From: Clostridia bacterium
Lineage (GTDB): Bacteria > Bacillota > DTU025
DNA: 64,000 nucleotides
Direction: 5' to 3'
Assembly: GCA_034926675.1 (NCBI GenBank)
Contig: JAYFQW010000006.1
Coordinates: forward strand, 62,001-126,000
Shown: piece after piece, positions 8,855 to 17,208 of the stretch
Layout of the letters: each line of letters begins with the position of its first letter
Position numbering within the stretch: position 1 is the first letter of the stretch
Program-made: the position numbers and the translations under genes
The notes under the pieces: generated by a model
Database searches by the model: none
The model's input: only the letters and a program-made list of their open reading frames with translations
What the model was told of the DNA's origin: nothing

Positions 8855-8963
8855 AGGCCACGCCCATCTGCTCAGACAGGCCCTGACCTGCAGATCCTGC
8901 GAATCCGGGCGATCGCGCTTCTGTTGCGACCGCCCTTTGCATTTCTCGCGCAGCCATCGGCGC

Positions 8964-9929
8964 CTACATTGCTGCATCAGGACCCCAGTCCGGCAGAACG
9001 GAGTTCCCAGTTTCAGTGAGCTGGCACAGGCCGCGGCCTGGCTCGAATGCATGCACCGCGTAATGGCCCGACCCATCGACCCTGGCGGCCACTGCCACTG
9101 CCCTGGAGTCGGGGCTCCATGCAAGCCCAGCATAGCGCGGATCAGTAGCGATTGTGGCCTCCTGGGTCGCAATATCACCGTCACGCCCTATGTCCGCCAC
9201 TGCCACTGTCACTGCCTGCCCCCATCGCTGTGGTTCTCCTCCAATGCAGTATGCAAGCCTGCGCCCATCGGGTGACCATGTCAGGGACCACGGCCAGATG
9301 TCCACTGACACTCCGATCTCGGTTTCATTTCCTGTGAATGTATCCAGGATACGGAGGACTATCGAGCCAGATCCGGACGCGATGTATGCTGCGCGTGCTC
9401 CATCGGAGCTGCCTGCAAGCCCCCATATTCTCCCGGGATCTGCACTGATCGTCGCGCCGTCGCCAGTTGCCATGTCCCGCCGGGTCAAGGCGCCTCTCGA
9501 TACGAACAAGGTGCGGTATCCATCTCCGAGCCAGCACGCGAGAAGCCCTTCGAAAGCAAGAGCCTCCTCACCCGTAACTGCATCGATCAGCTTCGTGGCG
9601 CCGCCAGTCTCGATCATGAGCGCCTCTCCACTCGGCGCCCACCTCGGCGACACCAGACCTGGAAGAGGATCTCCTATTGCCTTTTCCTCCCTCGTACGTA
9701 CGTCATAAGCCCGAAGCCGCCCGTCCGCTCCTTGGAACGCAACGCGCGAGCCGTCAGGCGATATGACAGGGGCAGACGCCCATGTGCAGCTGGATACGGG
9801 GGCCTCATGGATGGCGCCATTGGATACGTTGACGAGGATGAGACCGGGGTTCTGCATGTGATCGGAAAGCGCGGCAATGGTCCCGCCCAGACCATGCTGT
9901 GCAGTGTAGCATGGCGTGTATTCTAGCAT
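8964..9929 (-). CDS. TolB/WD40-like beta-propeller protein
   Basis: A protein of 321 residues with at least four blade motifs of the TolB/DPP-IV type: APVISPDGSRVAFQG, SPRWAPSGEALMI, SLTWSPDGRRLAYC and GLAWSPDSRAVAVAA. No enzyme domain is attached and no clear signal peptide is seen from the chosen start. Function is unknown; such propellers mostly bind peptides or proteins. ATG at 9927-9929 was selected because GAGGTG lies 6 bp before it. It sits downstream of the Dpp operon, separated by a large hairpin. Confidence 0.7.
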   Translation of the reverse strand: MLEYTPCYTAQHGLGGTIAALSDHMQNPGLILVNVSNGAIHEAPVSSCTWASAPVISPDGSRVAFQGADGRLRAYDVRTREEKAIGDPLPGLVSPRWAPSGEALMIETGGATKLIDAVTGEEALAFEGLLACWLGDGYRTLFVSRGALTRRDMATGDGATISADPGRIWGLAGSSDGARAAYIASGSGSIVLRILDTFTGNETEIGVSVDIWPWSLTWSPDGRRLAYCIGGEPQRWGQAVTVAVADIGRDGDIATQEATIATDPRYAGLAWSPDSRAVAVAARVDGSGHYAVHAFEPGRGLCQLTETGNSVLPDWGPDAAM

Positions 9930-9945
9930 CGCTAACACCTCGCTT

Positions 9946-10023
9946 GCGGCCGTGCCTAAGACCAAGTATATGCCTTGCGCACCGATTCTGTGCGCACTGG
10001 CCCCTTGGCTCAGGCACGGCCGC
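9946..10023 (-). terminator. Nested hairpin between the Dpp operon and the propeller gene
   Basis: A perfect 12-bp outer stem (9946-9957 with 10012-10023) encloses a second perfect stem, TGCGCAC (9976-9982) with GTGCGCA (9990-9996). The structure starts 9 bp after the dppF stop. It probably ends the Dpp transcript. It also lies in the leader of the propeller gene if transcription continues. Confidence 0.6.
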
Positions 10024-10031
10024 GGGAGGCC

Positions 10032-11072
10032 TTACTTCATCTCAGCCCTATGGCATGCCACGACATGGCCCTCGCCATGGGCAATCAGAGCCGGTTCCTT
10101 CTCTTTGCAGATATCCATGGTGTAAGGGCACCGCGGGTGCAACCTGCATCCACTCGGGGGGTTGATGGGGTTCGGCACCTCGCCTTGCAGTACCTCTCCA
10201 AAGCCCTTGTATCTCGGATCAGGCACAAACACAGCACCGATCAGGGCCGTGGTGTACGGGTGCAGCGGATTCCGAATCACCTCGTCCACCATCCCCATCT
10301 CCACAACCTTGCCCAGGTACATGACTGCGACCCTGTCGCAGATGTGCCTCGCGGTCGCCAGGTCATGGGTGATGTACACGAAGGTGACGCCTTTCTTCCG
10401 TGAAAGGTCGAGCATCAGATTGAGGACCTCTCCCCTGATCGATACGTCAAGCATCGACACGGGCTCATCGGCTACGATGAAATCGGGATTCAGAGCCAGG
10501 GCGCGCGCTACGGCGATTCTCTGCCGCTGCCCTCCCGACAACTCATGGGGATACCGGCCCATGTACTCCTCTGGAGGAGTCATCTCCACGTCCACGAGTG
10601 TGGACATGACTGTCTCCTGGGCATCCCGAGTCGATTTGGCTATTCCCTGCAGGCGTAGGGGTTCGGAAATGATAGTCTGAACATCCATGCGGGGGTTCAT
10701 CGACTCATACGGATCCTGGAAGATTACCTGCATCTTCCGACGGATCTGCTTCATCTCGACCGAACCCAGCTTCAGTATGTCGACTCCTTCGAGGTTCACG
10801 GAACCACTCGTTGGCTCGATAAGCCTCAGTATCATCCTCGCAAGCGTGGTCTTGCCACAGCCCGATTCGCCCACAATTCCGAAGACCTCGCCCTTCTTCA
10901 CATCAAGGCTGACACCGTCCACCGCGCGGAGCACGGGAGTCTCCTTGGCGCGAAGCGACTGCCCAATGCCCATCCTAACCGGGAAGTGCTTGACCAGATC
11001 ACGCACCTTCAGTATCACATCTCCGGTCTTGGGCGCGCGAGCCTCGCCCGCCTTCGCTACTGCCGAGCCCAT
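10032..11072 (-). CDS. dppF: Oligopeptide/dipeptide ABC transporter ATPase (DppF/OppF type)
   Basis: One of the two ATPases that power the peptide importer, 346 residues. Walker A is GESGCGKTT, the signature is LSGGQRQRIAVARA and Walker B is FIVADEPVSMLD. The C-terminal oligopeptide_HPY domain has the cysteine set GCRLHPRCPYTMDIC...ACH. In a DppD homologue from a thermophilic anaerobe such cysteines hold a [4Fe-4S] cluster, so a cluster is possible here. The start overlaps the dppD end by 16 bp. It is the last gene of the operon SBP-dppB-dppC-dppD-dppF. Confidence 0.92.
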   Translation of the reverse strand: MGSAVAKAGEARAPKTGDVILKVRDLVKHFPVRMGIGQSLRAKETPVLRAVDGVSLDVKKGEVFGIVGESGCGKTTLARMILRLIEPTSGSVNLEGVDILKLGSVEMKQIRRKMQVIFQDPYESMNPRMDVQTIISEPLRLQGIAKSTRDAQETVMSTLVDVEMTPPEEYMGRYPHELSGGQRQRIAVARALALNPDFIVADEPVSMLDVSIRGEVLNLMLDLSRKKGVTFVYITHDLATARHICDRVAVMYLGKVVEMGMVDEVIRNPLHPYTTALIGAVFVPDPRYKGFGEVLQGEVPNPINPPSGCRLHPRCPYTMDICKEKEPALIAHGEGHVVACHRAEMK

Positions 11073-12052
11073 ATGTCCACCCCCTTCTGGGTCAGCTCTG
11101 CCTTATGACATGCCACAAGATGACCCTTCGCTCCCACCTCGCGAGGCATCGGCTCCGCCTGGGTGCATTCCTCATCCGCCAGAGGGCAGCGAGGATGGAA
11201 CCTGCACCCAGACGGTGGGTTCAGCAGGTTGGGTGGAGATCCAGGCAGGGATCTCACGGGAGACCTCTCCGCCTTGATGTTGGGAAAGGACCTGACCAGG
11301 CCTATTGCATAGGGGTGAGCCGGAGTGATGTACACGTCCCGCACATCGCCGTACTCGGCTATCTTGCCGGCGTACATTACTGCCACGGTATCGCATGTTT
11401 GCGCTATCACCGACAGATCGTGGGTGATGAGCATCATGGAGAGATTGAACTTCTCTCTGAGCTCCTCCATGGCCTTCAGCACCTGCGCCTGAACCATGAC
11501 ATCCAGAGCGGTAGTGGGCTCATCCGCAATCATCAGTTCCGGATGGCACGCGAGCGCCATGGCTATGACAGCACGCTGCTTCATACCGCCGCTGAACTCG
11601 TGGGGATACTCACCATAGCGCTTAGGGTTGATCCCAACAAGATCGAGAAGCCCCCGCGCCCGCTCCTGAGCATCCTCGCGGCTGACATCCTCATGCTGCA
11701 CGATGGCCTCGACGATCTGATCGCCAACTCTGTGCACTGGATTCAGGGCGTTCATCGCGCCCTGGAACACCATGGACATCCTCTTCCACCGCACTGTTTT
11801 CCGGAATTGATCCTCCGGCATGTGCAGGATGTCCTGGCCGTCCATGGTCACAGATCCCCCGATTATCTCCGCATTGCTCGGGAGAAGCCGCAGCAGCGCT
11901 GTGGCCATGCTGGATTTTCCGCACCCAGACTCCCCAGCGATTCCGATCGCTTTTCCCCTCTCGATATCAAAGCTGACGGAATCGACCGCCTTGACATGGC
12001 CCCTGAGGGTCCGGTAGTACATCTTCAGGTCTCTCACTTCAAGTAGGGCCAT
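11057..12052 (-). CDS. dppD: Oligopeptide/dipeptide ABC transporter ATPase (DppD/OppD type)
   Basis: First ATPase of the peptide importer, 331 residues. Walker A is GESGCGKSS, the signature is FSGGMKQRAVIAMALA and Walker B is LMIADEPTTALD. The C-terminal domain has GCRFHPRCPLADEEC and a final ACH, again the four-cysteine pattern. It is placed 2 bp after dppC and overlaps dppF. The partner permeases are DppB and the enlarged DppC. Confidence 0.92.
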   Translation of the reverse strand: MALLEVRDLKMYYRTLRGHVKAVDSVSFDIERGKAIGIAGESGCGKSSMATALLRLLPSNAEIIGGSVTMDGQDILHMPEDQFRKTVRWKRMSMVFQGAMNALNPVHRVGDQIVEAIVQHEDVSREDAQERARGLLDLVGINPKRYGEYPHEFSGGMKQRAVIAMALACHPELMIADEPTTALDVMVQAQVLKAMEELREKFNLSMMLITHDLSVIAQTCDTVAVMYAGKIAEYGDVRDVYITPAHPYAIGLVRSFPNIKAERSPVRSLPGSPPNLLNPPSGCRFHPRCPLADEECTQAEPMPREVGAKGHLVACHKAELTQKGVDIWARQ

Positions 12053-12054
12053 GG

Positions 12055-13527
12055 CTACGATCTCTCCCTATACCGTGGATTGAGGACCTCATTCACTGTG
12101 TTGCCGATGAAGACAAATGCCAAGCTGAGGAATGTGAGCGCAAAGCCTGGAGGCAGCAGCCACCACCATGCCAGTTCGGTGAATGCCCCAAACTGCCTGG
12201 CATTCTGCAGCATTCGTCCCCACGTAGGCACTCGAGGGTCGCCAAGGCCCAGGAAGCTTAAGGCAGCCTCCGTCAGGATGGCGCCCGGTATCCTCAGCAC
12301 CAGGTTCGCAAAGATGAGCGGAGTGACGTTGGGAAGGATGTGGGCGGCCATGATATAGTTTCCCGACGCGCCTGACGCTCTCGCCGCCTCAATGAATGTT
12401 CGTTCCTTGAGTGTGAGCGTCTGTGACCGTATGATCCTCGCTATGCCCATCCACGCGAATGCCGACACGATTATCACTACATTGAGAAGGCTCTTTCCGA
12501 ACAGAGCGCCCAGCACAATCAGGATCGGAAGATCTGGAATGGACAGCAGGACGTCCACGAGCCTCATCAGGAACTCGTCCAGGGCGCCTCCAACGTATCC
12601 GCTCACGATTCCCACGGTTGTGCCGATCGCCACCGATATGAAAGCAGAGGCCAGTCCGATGATAAGCGCAAGCCTGGTCCCGTATATCAGTTGCGCCCAT
12701 AGGTCCGATCCCATGTGATCGGTGCCCAGCACTCCGTGGAGCAGTCCGAGGATCTCAAACGTCACCGGGCTTATCCTGACAGACGCGGGCCCAGACGGCG
12801 ACTCAGAGGACACCAAGAATCGAAGCAGGTAGTCGCCCTTCTGTGAGAACACGACTGTGGCAGGATCGTCGAAGAAAGATAGCCCCATTCGCATCTTCAT
12901 ATCGAAATCGCGTGCGTCTGCAATGGCGGGGCTCTCCCCCTGGCTGCCGTTGACGGCAGCGTCCCATAGGTCATGAGTTGTGCCGTCTGGCGAGATCATC
13001 TCGAGCCTCACCTTGGTCACAGCATCATCAGGCGCATCCACTGTGTAGTCGAACTTCGCGGAGAAGGTCTGGGGAGGTTGATAGGCGTACTTCATCCCGT
13101 ACGATAGCACGACGCCATCCCCGGACCCTTCGCCTTCGGCGCGCGCAGGAATGCTGATGTCCACGCCGGCGCCTCGGTCGAATTCGGTCTTGGAAATGGT
13201 CGCTCCCCCGTCCTGCTCAACATGCCAGTCCTTCTCCGCAATTATGTTGCGGGAGGTCGCCGGCCAATCCTGGTATTTCGGATTCACCTTGCCAATCCAA
13301 GCAGGAGCGGCAAGCCGGTCTGCCAGGTACATGTCCTCCATGGGGTTGTAGGGGGTAATGTACGGGGCAAACACTGCAGCGAGCACGTACACGAGCACTA
13401 TTGCCAGCCCGACCATTCCCTGAGGTTTCCTTCGGTACTGCTCCCAGAAGGTGACCGGCCTTGGGGGCCTCGCTGTCGAAATCGCTGCCGATCCAGTCTT
13501 CGCCGCGGTATTCGTATCCTGCGTCAT
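12055..13527 (-). CDS. dppC: Oligopeptide ABC permease DppC with large extracytoplasmic insertion
   Basis: A permease of 490 residues; usual members have 280 to 320. Helix 1 is near residues 37-55. The conserved element LGTDHMGSDLWAQLIYGTR starts only near 267, then five helices and the EAA loop (EAARASGASGNYIMAAHILP) follow as normal. The stretch of about 80-260 is a soluble, beta-strand rich insertion with segments such as FSAKFDYTVDAPDDAVTKVR and GDYLLRFLVS, reminiscent of a beta-sandwich. By topology it is outside the membrane, on the side of the binding protein. It overlaps dppB by 4 bp (ATGA). Confidence 0.9.
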   Translation of the reverse strand: MTQDTNTAAKTGSAAISTARPPRPVTFWEQYRRKPQGMVGLAIVLVYVLAAVFAPYITPYNPMEDMYLADRLAAPAWIGKVNPKYQDWPATSRNIIAEKDWHVEQDGGATISKTEFDRGAGVDISIPARAEGEGSGDGVVLSYGMKYAYQPPQTFSAKFDYTVDAPDDAVTKVRLEMISPDGTTHDLWDAAVNGSQGESPAIADARDFDMKMRMGLSFFDDPATVVFSQKGDYLLRFLVSSESPSGPASVRISPVTFEILGLLHGVLGTDHMGSDLWAQLIYGTRLALIIGLASAFISVAIGTTVGIVSGYVGGALDEFLMRLVDVLLSIPDLPILIVLGALFGKSLLNVVIIVSAFAWMGIARIIRSQTLTLKERTFIEAARASGASGNYIMAAHILPNVTPLIFANLVLRIPGAILTEAALSFLGLGDPRVPTWGRMLQNARQFGAFTELAWWWLLPPGFALTFLSLAFVFIGNTVNEVLNPRYRERS

Positions 13528-14507
13528 CTAGAAACACCTGCCCCCACGCGGATCCTCGGGTCGACCAGACCGTACGCGATATCCGACAAGAAGTTGGAGA
13601 CGATCACGGCGAGCGCGATCAGGTAGAAGGCGCCCTGCGCCGCTGGGTAGTCCATCTGCAGGGTAGCGTCGAGCAGGTATTTGCCGACGCCATACCATGA
13701 GAATATGCTCTCAGTGATCACCGCGCCGGAGACAGCCCCGGGCAATGACATGAATATGATCGTCACGATCGGAGGAAGCACACTGCGGAGCGCATGGTGG
13801 TATAGGATGTCCCGAGGAGGGATTCCCTTCGCCCGAGCAGTAATGATATAGTCCTGCCCCAAGGCCTCAAGCATCGTATTGCGGGTGTACAGGGCCCACG
13901 ATCCGAAGCCCATTATGACCAGGCTCCCTGCGGGCAGCACCAAGTGCCACATCCGGTCGAGCAACCGCAGGAACATGCCATCTGGCGGAGGCGCGCTCAT
14001 TGTGCCATGTATAGGCAGAATCGGCCAGTAGTAGCCGAATAGCAGCAGCAACATAAGCTGTATGAAGAAGCCGGGAACCGCATGGGCGAAAAGCCCGGCG
14101 CCGACCACGAATCTATCAGCGAAAGTATCTCGCCTAGAGGCCGCGTACACCCCTAGAGAGATGCCGACAAGCATGTCCAAGATGAAGGTGACGAGGAACA
14201 ACACGGCAGTGTTCGGAAGCCTCTCTGCAAGCTCCTCTCGCACAGGCCTGCGCGTGGAGAATGAGAGCCCCATATCGAACCTGAGCAAAGAGGTTATGTA
14301 GTTCCAGTACTGCTTCAGCGGCGGATCGTCAAGGCCGTACTGCTTGCGCAGCATCGCCCTTGCCTCTGGAGTGAATTTCGGGTCGATTATCATCTTCGTT
14401 GCATCGCCGGGCATCAAACGAAAGAGGATGAAGTTGAATGTGAGAATTACGAATAGAACAATCACTGCGTAGAATACTCGCCTGAGCAGGTATGATCGAA
14501 AACCCAA
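13524..14507 (-). CDS. dppB: Oligopeptide ABC permease DppB
   Basis: A permease of 327 residues with six predicted helices. N-terminal text FNFILFRLMPGD and the YGLDDPPLKQYWNY segment are family hallmarks. The cytoplasmic EAA loop is DYIITARAKGIPPRDILYHH, which couples to the ATPases. It forms the channel together with DppC. It is separated from the binding protein gene by 87 bp that contain a strong hairpin. Confidence 0.92.
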   Translation of the reverse strand: MGFRSYLLRRVFYAVIVLFVILTFNFILFRLMPGDATKMIIDPKFTPEARAMLRKQYGLDDPPLKQYWNYITSLLRFDMGLSFSTRRPVREELAERLPNTAVLFLVTFILDMLVGISLGVYAASRRDTFADRFVVGAGLFAHAVPGFFIQLMLLLLFGYYWPILPIHGTMSAPPPDGMFLRLLDRMWHLVLPAGSLVIMGFGSWALYTRNTMLEALGQDYIITARAKGIPPRDILYHHALRSVLPPIVTIIFMSLPGAVSGAVITESIFSWYGVGKYLLDATLQMDYPAAQGAFYLIALAVIVSNFLSDIAYGLVDPRIRVGAGVSR

Positions 14508-14540
14508 GTCCTTCTCACCTCGTTCTGCCTCGCTACTAGA

Positions 14541-14575
14541 ACCGCCGCTCGGGACCTAGGCCCCGGAGCGGCGGT
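14541..14575 (-). promoter_or_regulatory. Intra-operon hairpin between binding protein and permease genes
   Basis: CCGCCGCTC (14542-14550) pairs with GAGCGGCGG (14566-14574), with outer A-T closure and further pairing in the loop. It sits 20 bp after the binding protein stop and inside the operon. Such hairpins usually act as partial terminators or block 3' exonucleases and so raise binding protein level over permease level. No T-run follows. Confidence 0.65.
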
Positions 14576-14594
14576 CCACGACATCAGCTCGGCG

Positions 14595-16310
14595 CTACTT
14601 CGCAGTTGGCTTGATGTGCCAGTAGTTCGGGTTCTTCACGAGCGTCACGTACTCGCCTGGCCTGTAGTCCTTCAGCATGAAGGGTCCGAGGCCGATGAGC
14701 TTCGTGAGTCCTTTCACCTTTGGATGGGGCTCTTTCCAAGGCTCGAAGGTCTTGTAGTCCTTGACATCCTTCCATATGTGCTTGGGGATGAGAATGGGAG
14801 ACGCGTTGTACAGGTGCCAGTAGCTCTCTGTGCTGAAGTACACCTTCACCGTGTACTTGTCGACTATTTCCGTCTTCACTATATCCTGGGTCGCAGAGAG
14901 AAGGCGGGCTACCTGCTGCTCCTTAGCGTAGTCGATGGAGAACTTGACATCCTCCGCCGTGAACTCGACTCCGTCCTGCCACTTGACTCCCTTGTTGAGG
15001 TAGAAAGTGATGACGGTGCCCTTCTTGCCAGGCTCAGGGTTCCAAGTTCCAACATCCCACTTGCGGGCGATCCAGGGCATATCCTCGAGGGTCTCCGGAT
15101 GCATCCGGATCAGCGAGTCGGTGATCTTCCGGTATACATCGAACTCGTAGGCGCTGGACATGACCAGCGGGTTCAGGTTCTTCGGCTCCTCTTGGAGCAG
15201 CCAGCGGATGGTGCCGCCCTCAATGGGCTTGCCGGTGCGGTCAACACGGCGGATATTCAGAGGAGTCCAATAGTTCGAGGACTCGGCTGCGCCGAAGCCA
15301 GGCTGCGGCACATAGCCGGTGACTAGGTCCGTGCGCCAGGCATCGATGTACGGCCTCGAGTATAGCGGCACGTACGGCATCTGCTCTGCCAGAATCGCCT
15401 GAGCCTTGTCGGCAGCGGTCTTGGCGCCCTTCTGGTCGACTGCGTAGAACAGAGCCTCAGTGGCCTTATCGAGCTCTGCGTTGTGGATGCCAGGCCTGTT
15501 GTAGCCTGCCTCAACGTCGAAGCTGGAGTGGAAGAAGTCGTACAGGAAGGTAGGATCACGGTCGAGGCCCCATGCAAGGGCGTACATATCGAACTCAGAC
15601 CTGTCCAGCTTATCGAGCATGACTGGAAAATCCATCGGCTCGGGAACGATGGGGATGCCGATCGCCTGCGCGGCTTCAGCGATCATCCTGCCAATTTCGG
15701 CAGAGGTGGGCGCCACTTCGTATGTAGGCGTAAAGAACTTGATCTCAGGCAGCGGCTTGCCGGTCTTGGGATCGATCCGGTTCTTGCCTGTGGCGTCAAG
15801 CTTGTACCCGGCCTTGTCGAGGAGCTCCTTCGCCTTGGCAGGGTTGTACGGGTACGTAGGGACATCTGACTTGTAGTAGTTCGACGACTGCGGCACGAAA
15901 CTGGTCATCGGCAGCATGTAACCCTTGAAGAGGGTCCGGATGATGTTGTCGCGATCAGTTACGTACGCAATGGCCTGACGCAGGACCTGGGAATCCAGGG
16001 GGGCCTTGCGCATATTGAAGCACACATAGAACATATGGAACCCGAGAACCTGGGTGAGCTCGACGTTCGAGCTGCCTTTGAGCTTGTCGATGTCCGCCGG
16101 CCTGGTGAGGCCTGGGAATACAATGCTCTCTCCGCGCTCGAACGCAATGCGCCGGGCCTCAGAGTCCTTCACGATCGGCATGATGATGGTGTCAACGTGG
16201 GGTCCCCAATCCTCCCACTTGAATTTCGCGGCACTCTCCACGCTCGACGCGCCAAACACGAGTGCAAACAGCAACACTAGGGCGACGGACAAGCGGATCC
16301 TTCTTAGCAT
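14595..16310 (-). CDS. Peptide-binding lipoprotein-like SBP (family 5) in circularly permuted order
   Basis: Extracellular binding subunit of the peptide importer, 571 residues. A signal peptide spans residues 1-28 (MLRRIRLSVALVLLFALVFG...); there is no lipobox Cys. The mature part begins with the family's second half: VDTIIMPIVKDSEARRIAFE at 39-58, NMRKAPLDSQVLRQAIAYVT at 99-118, FFHSSFDVEAGYN at 259-271 and PYVPLYSRP at 312-320. Only then comes the normal beginning: GGTIRWLLQEEPKNLNPLV from 365, GVKWQDGVEFTAEDVKFS at 441-458, PKHIWKDV at 509-516, GPFMLKDYRPGEYV at 542-555 and NPNYW at 560-564, followed by the stop. In ordinary members NPNYW leads directly into the VDxIIxPIxxD strand. AAGGAGGT lies 8 bp before ATG at 16310. 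Confidence 0.9.
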   Translation of the reverse strand: MLRRIRLSVALVLLFALVFGASSVESAAKFKWEDWGPHVDTIIMPIVKDSEARRIAFERGESIVFPGLTRPADIDKLKGSSNVELTQVLGFHMFYVCFNMRKAPLDSQVLRQAIAYVTDRDNIIRTLFKGYMLPMTSFVPQSSNYYKSDVPTYPYNPAKAKELLDKAGYKLDATGKNRIDPKTGKPLPEIKFFTPTYEVAPTSAEIGRMIAEAAQAIGIPIVPEPMDFPVMLDKLDRSEFDMYALAWGLDRDPTFLYDFFHSSFDVEAGYNRPGIHNAELDKATEALFYAVDQKGAKTAADKAQAILAEQMPYVPLYSRPYIDAWRTDLVTGYVPQPGFGAAESSNYWTPLNIRRVDRTGKPIEGGTIRWLLQEEPKNLNPLVMSSAYEFDVYRKITDSLIRMHPETLEDMPWIARKWDVGTWNPEPGKKGTVITFYLNKGVKWQDGVEFTAEDVKFSIDYAKEQQVARLLSATQDIVKTEIVDKYTVKVYFSTESYWHLYNASPILIPKHIWKDVKDYKTFEPWKEPHPKVKGLTKLIGLGPFMLKDYRPGEYVTLVKNPNYWHIKPTAK

Positions 16311-16576
16311 CAAGTTATACCTCCTTGCGATACGAGATTGAACCGCGGTTGCACTGCAGTGGAACCGAAACCCGTAGGATTTGTTCTCACATCCCTCCCT
16401 CCGATAACCAGCGATTTGGAAAGGACAGCAAATCATGGCGAATATACCTCTGCCGATTGTATTCGGCGCCAGGGAGCGAAACTCCTTCTAACAACGGCCT
16501 AGCCCAAGGTCCCATATTCAGCAGGGTATAATCCGTAGTGACTACAACACAGCAGGACGTAATCGCGAATAGAGGA

Positions 16577-17107
16577 TCACAGACTCGCCATTACTCTGCT
16601 GCTCACATCGGATTCAGCGCCGCCGTCCCATCCCTCGCGAACATATGTTATCTGCCCGGATCTGTTGATCACAAACAGGACCGGCACTCCCCTGACTCTA
16701 TACAGCACAGCAGCATCGGATGCCGCAGTTCCTCCGGCCAGCGGAAAGGAAACGCCTGCCTGCTGCCCAGCTTGCCTTACAACCGACGCGTCCTCGCCGA
16801 CGTCGGATAGCCCTGCGCATACTAGTCCCCTTCCCTTGCACGCATCCCAGATGCGGCCAAGAGCAGCAAGGGCCTCCACTGACAGCCTGTATCTGCTGTT
16901 CCAGAAAAGGACGACAGTGACCTTTCCCGGCGATGGTATTGCCACGATCTCCCTATGGGCGCCCTCAATGCTCACCCGTGGCGCCGCGGAACCAACCAAG
17001 GATGAAGGCTGGGCAAATGCGGGAAGGCACACAAGGAAGGCAACCACGACAGCCGCCGCAGAAGCACAGGCGCCAGCGGCGGCCGCTCGCTTGAGCATCG
17101 CGTTCAC
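16577..17107 (-). CDS. Secreted thioredoxin-fold protein lacking the CxxC pair
   Basis: A TlpA/ResA-like protein of 176 residues behind a signal peptide (LKRAAAAGACASAAAVVVAF...PAFAQ). The thioredoxin core is visible as KVTVVLFWNSRYRLSVEALA, VSFPLAGG and RGVPVLFVINRSGQI with the cis-proline. Where active members have W-C-x-x-C, this one reads N-S-R-Y-R-L-S, so both catalytic cysteines are absent. Redox catalysis is therefore unlikely; binding or a structural role is inferred. GTG at 17107 follows GAGGTGAG; an ATG at 17098 is an alternative. It lies 102 bp after livF on the same strand. Confidence 0.75.
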   Translation of the reverse strand: MNAMLKRAAAAGACASAAAVVVAFLVCLPAFAQPSSLVGSAAPRVSIEGAHREIVAIPSPGKVTVVLFWNSRYRLSVEALAALGRIWDACKGRGLVCAGLSDVGEDASVVRQAGQQAGVSFPLAGGTAASDAAVLYRVRGVPVLFVINRSGQITYVREGWDGGAESDVSSRVMASL

Positions 17108-17208
17108 AGAGCTCACCTCGCAGCTTGATGCGGGACGGCATCGGCGACGCCATCCGCTCACTGCGATGCGACGCGCCAGGCCAGGAATTGTTCCGCCTGC
17201 TCAGCCCC

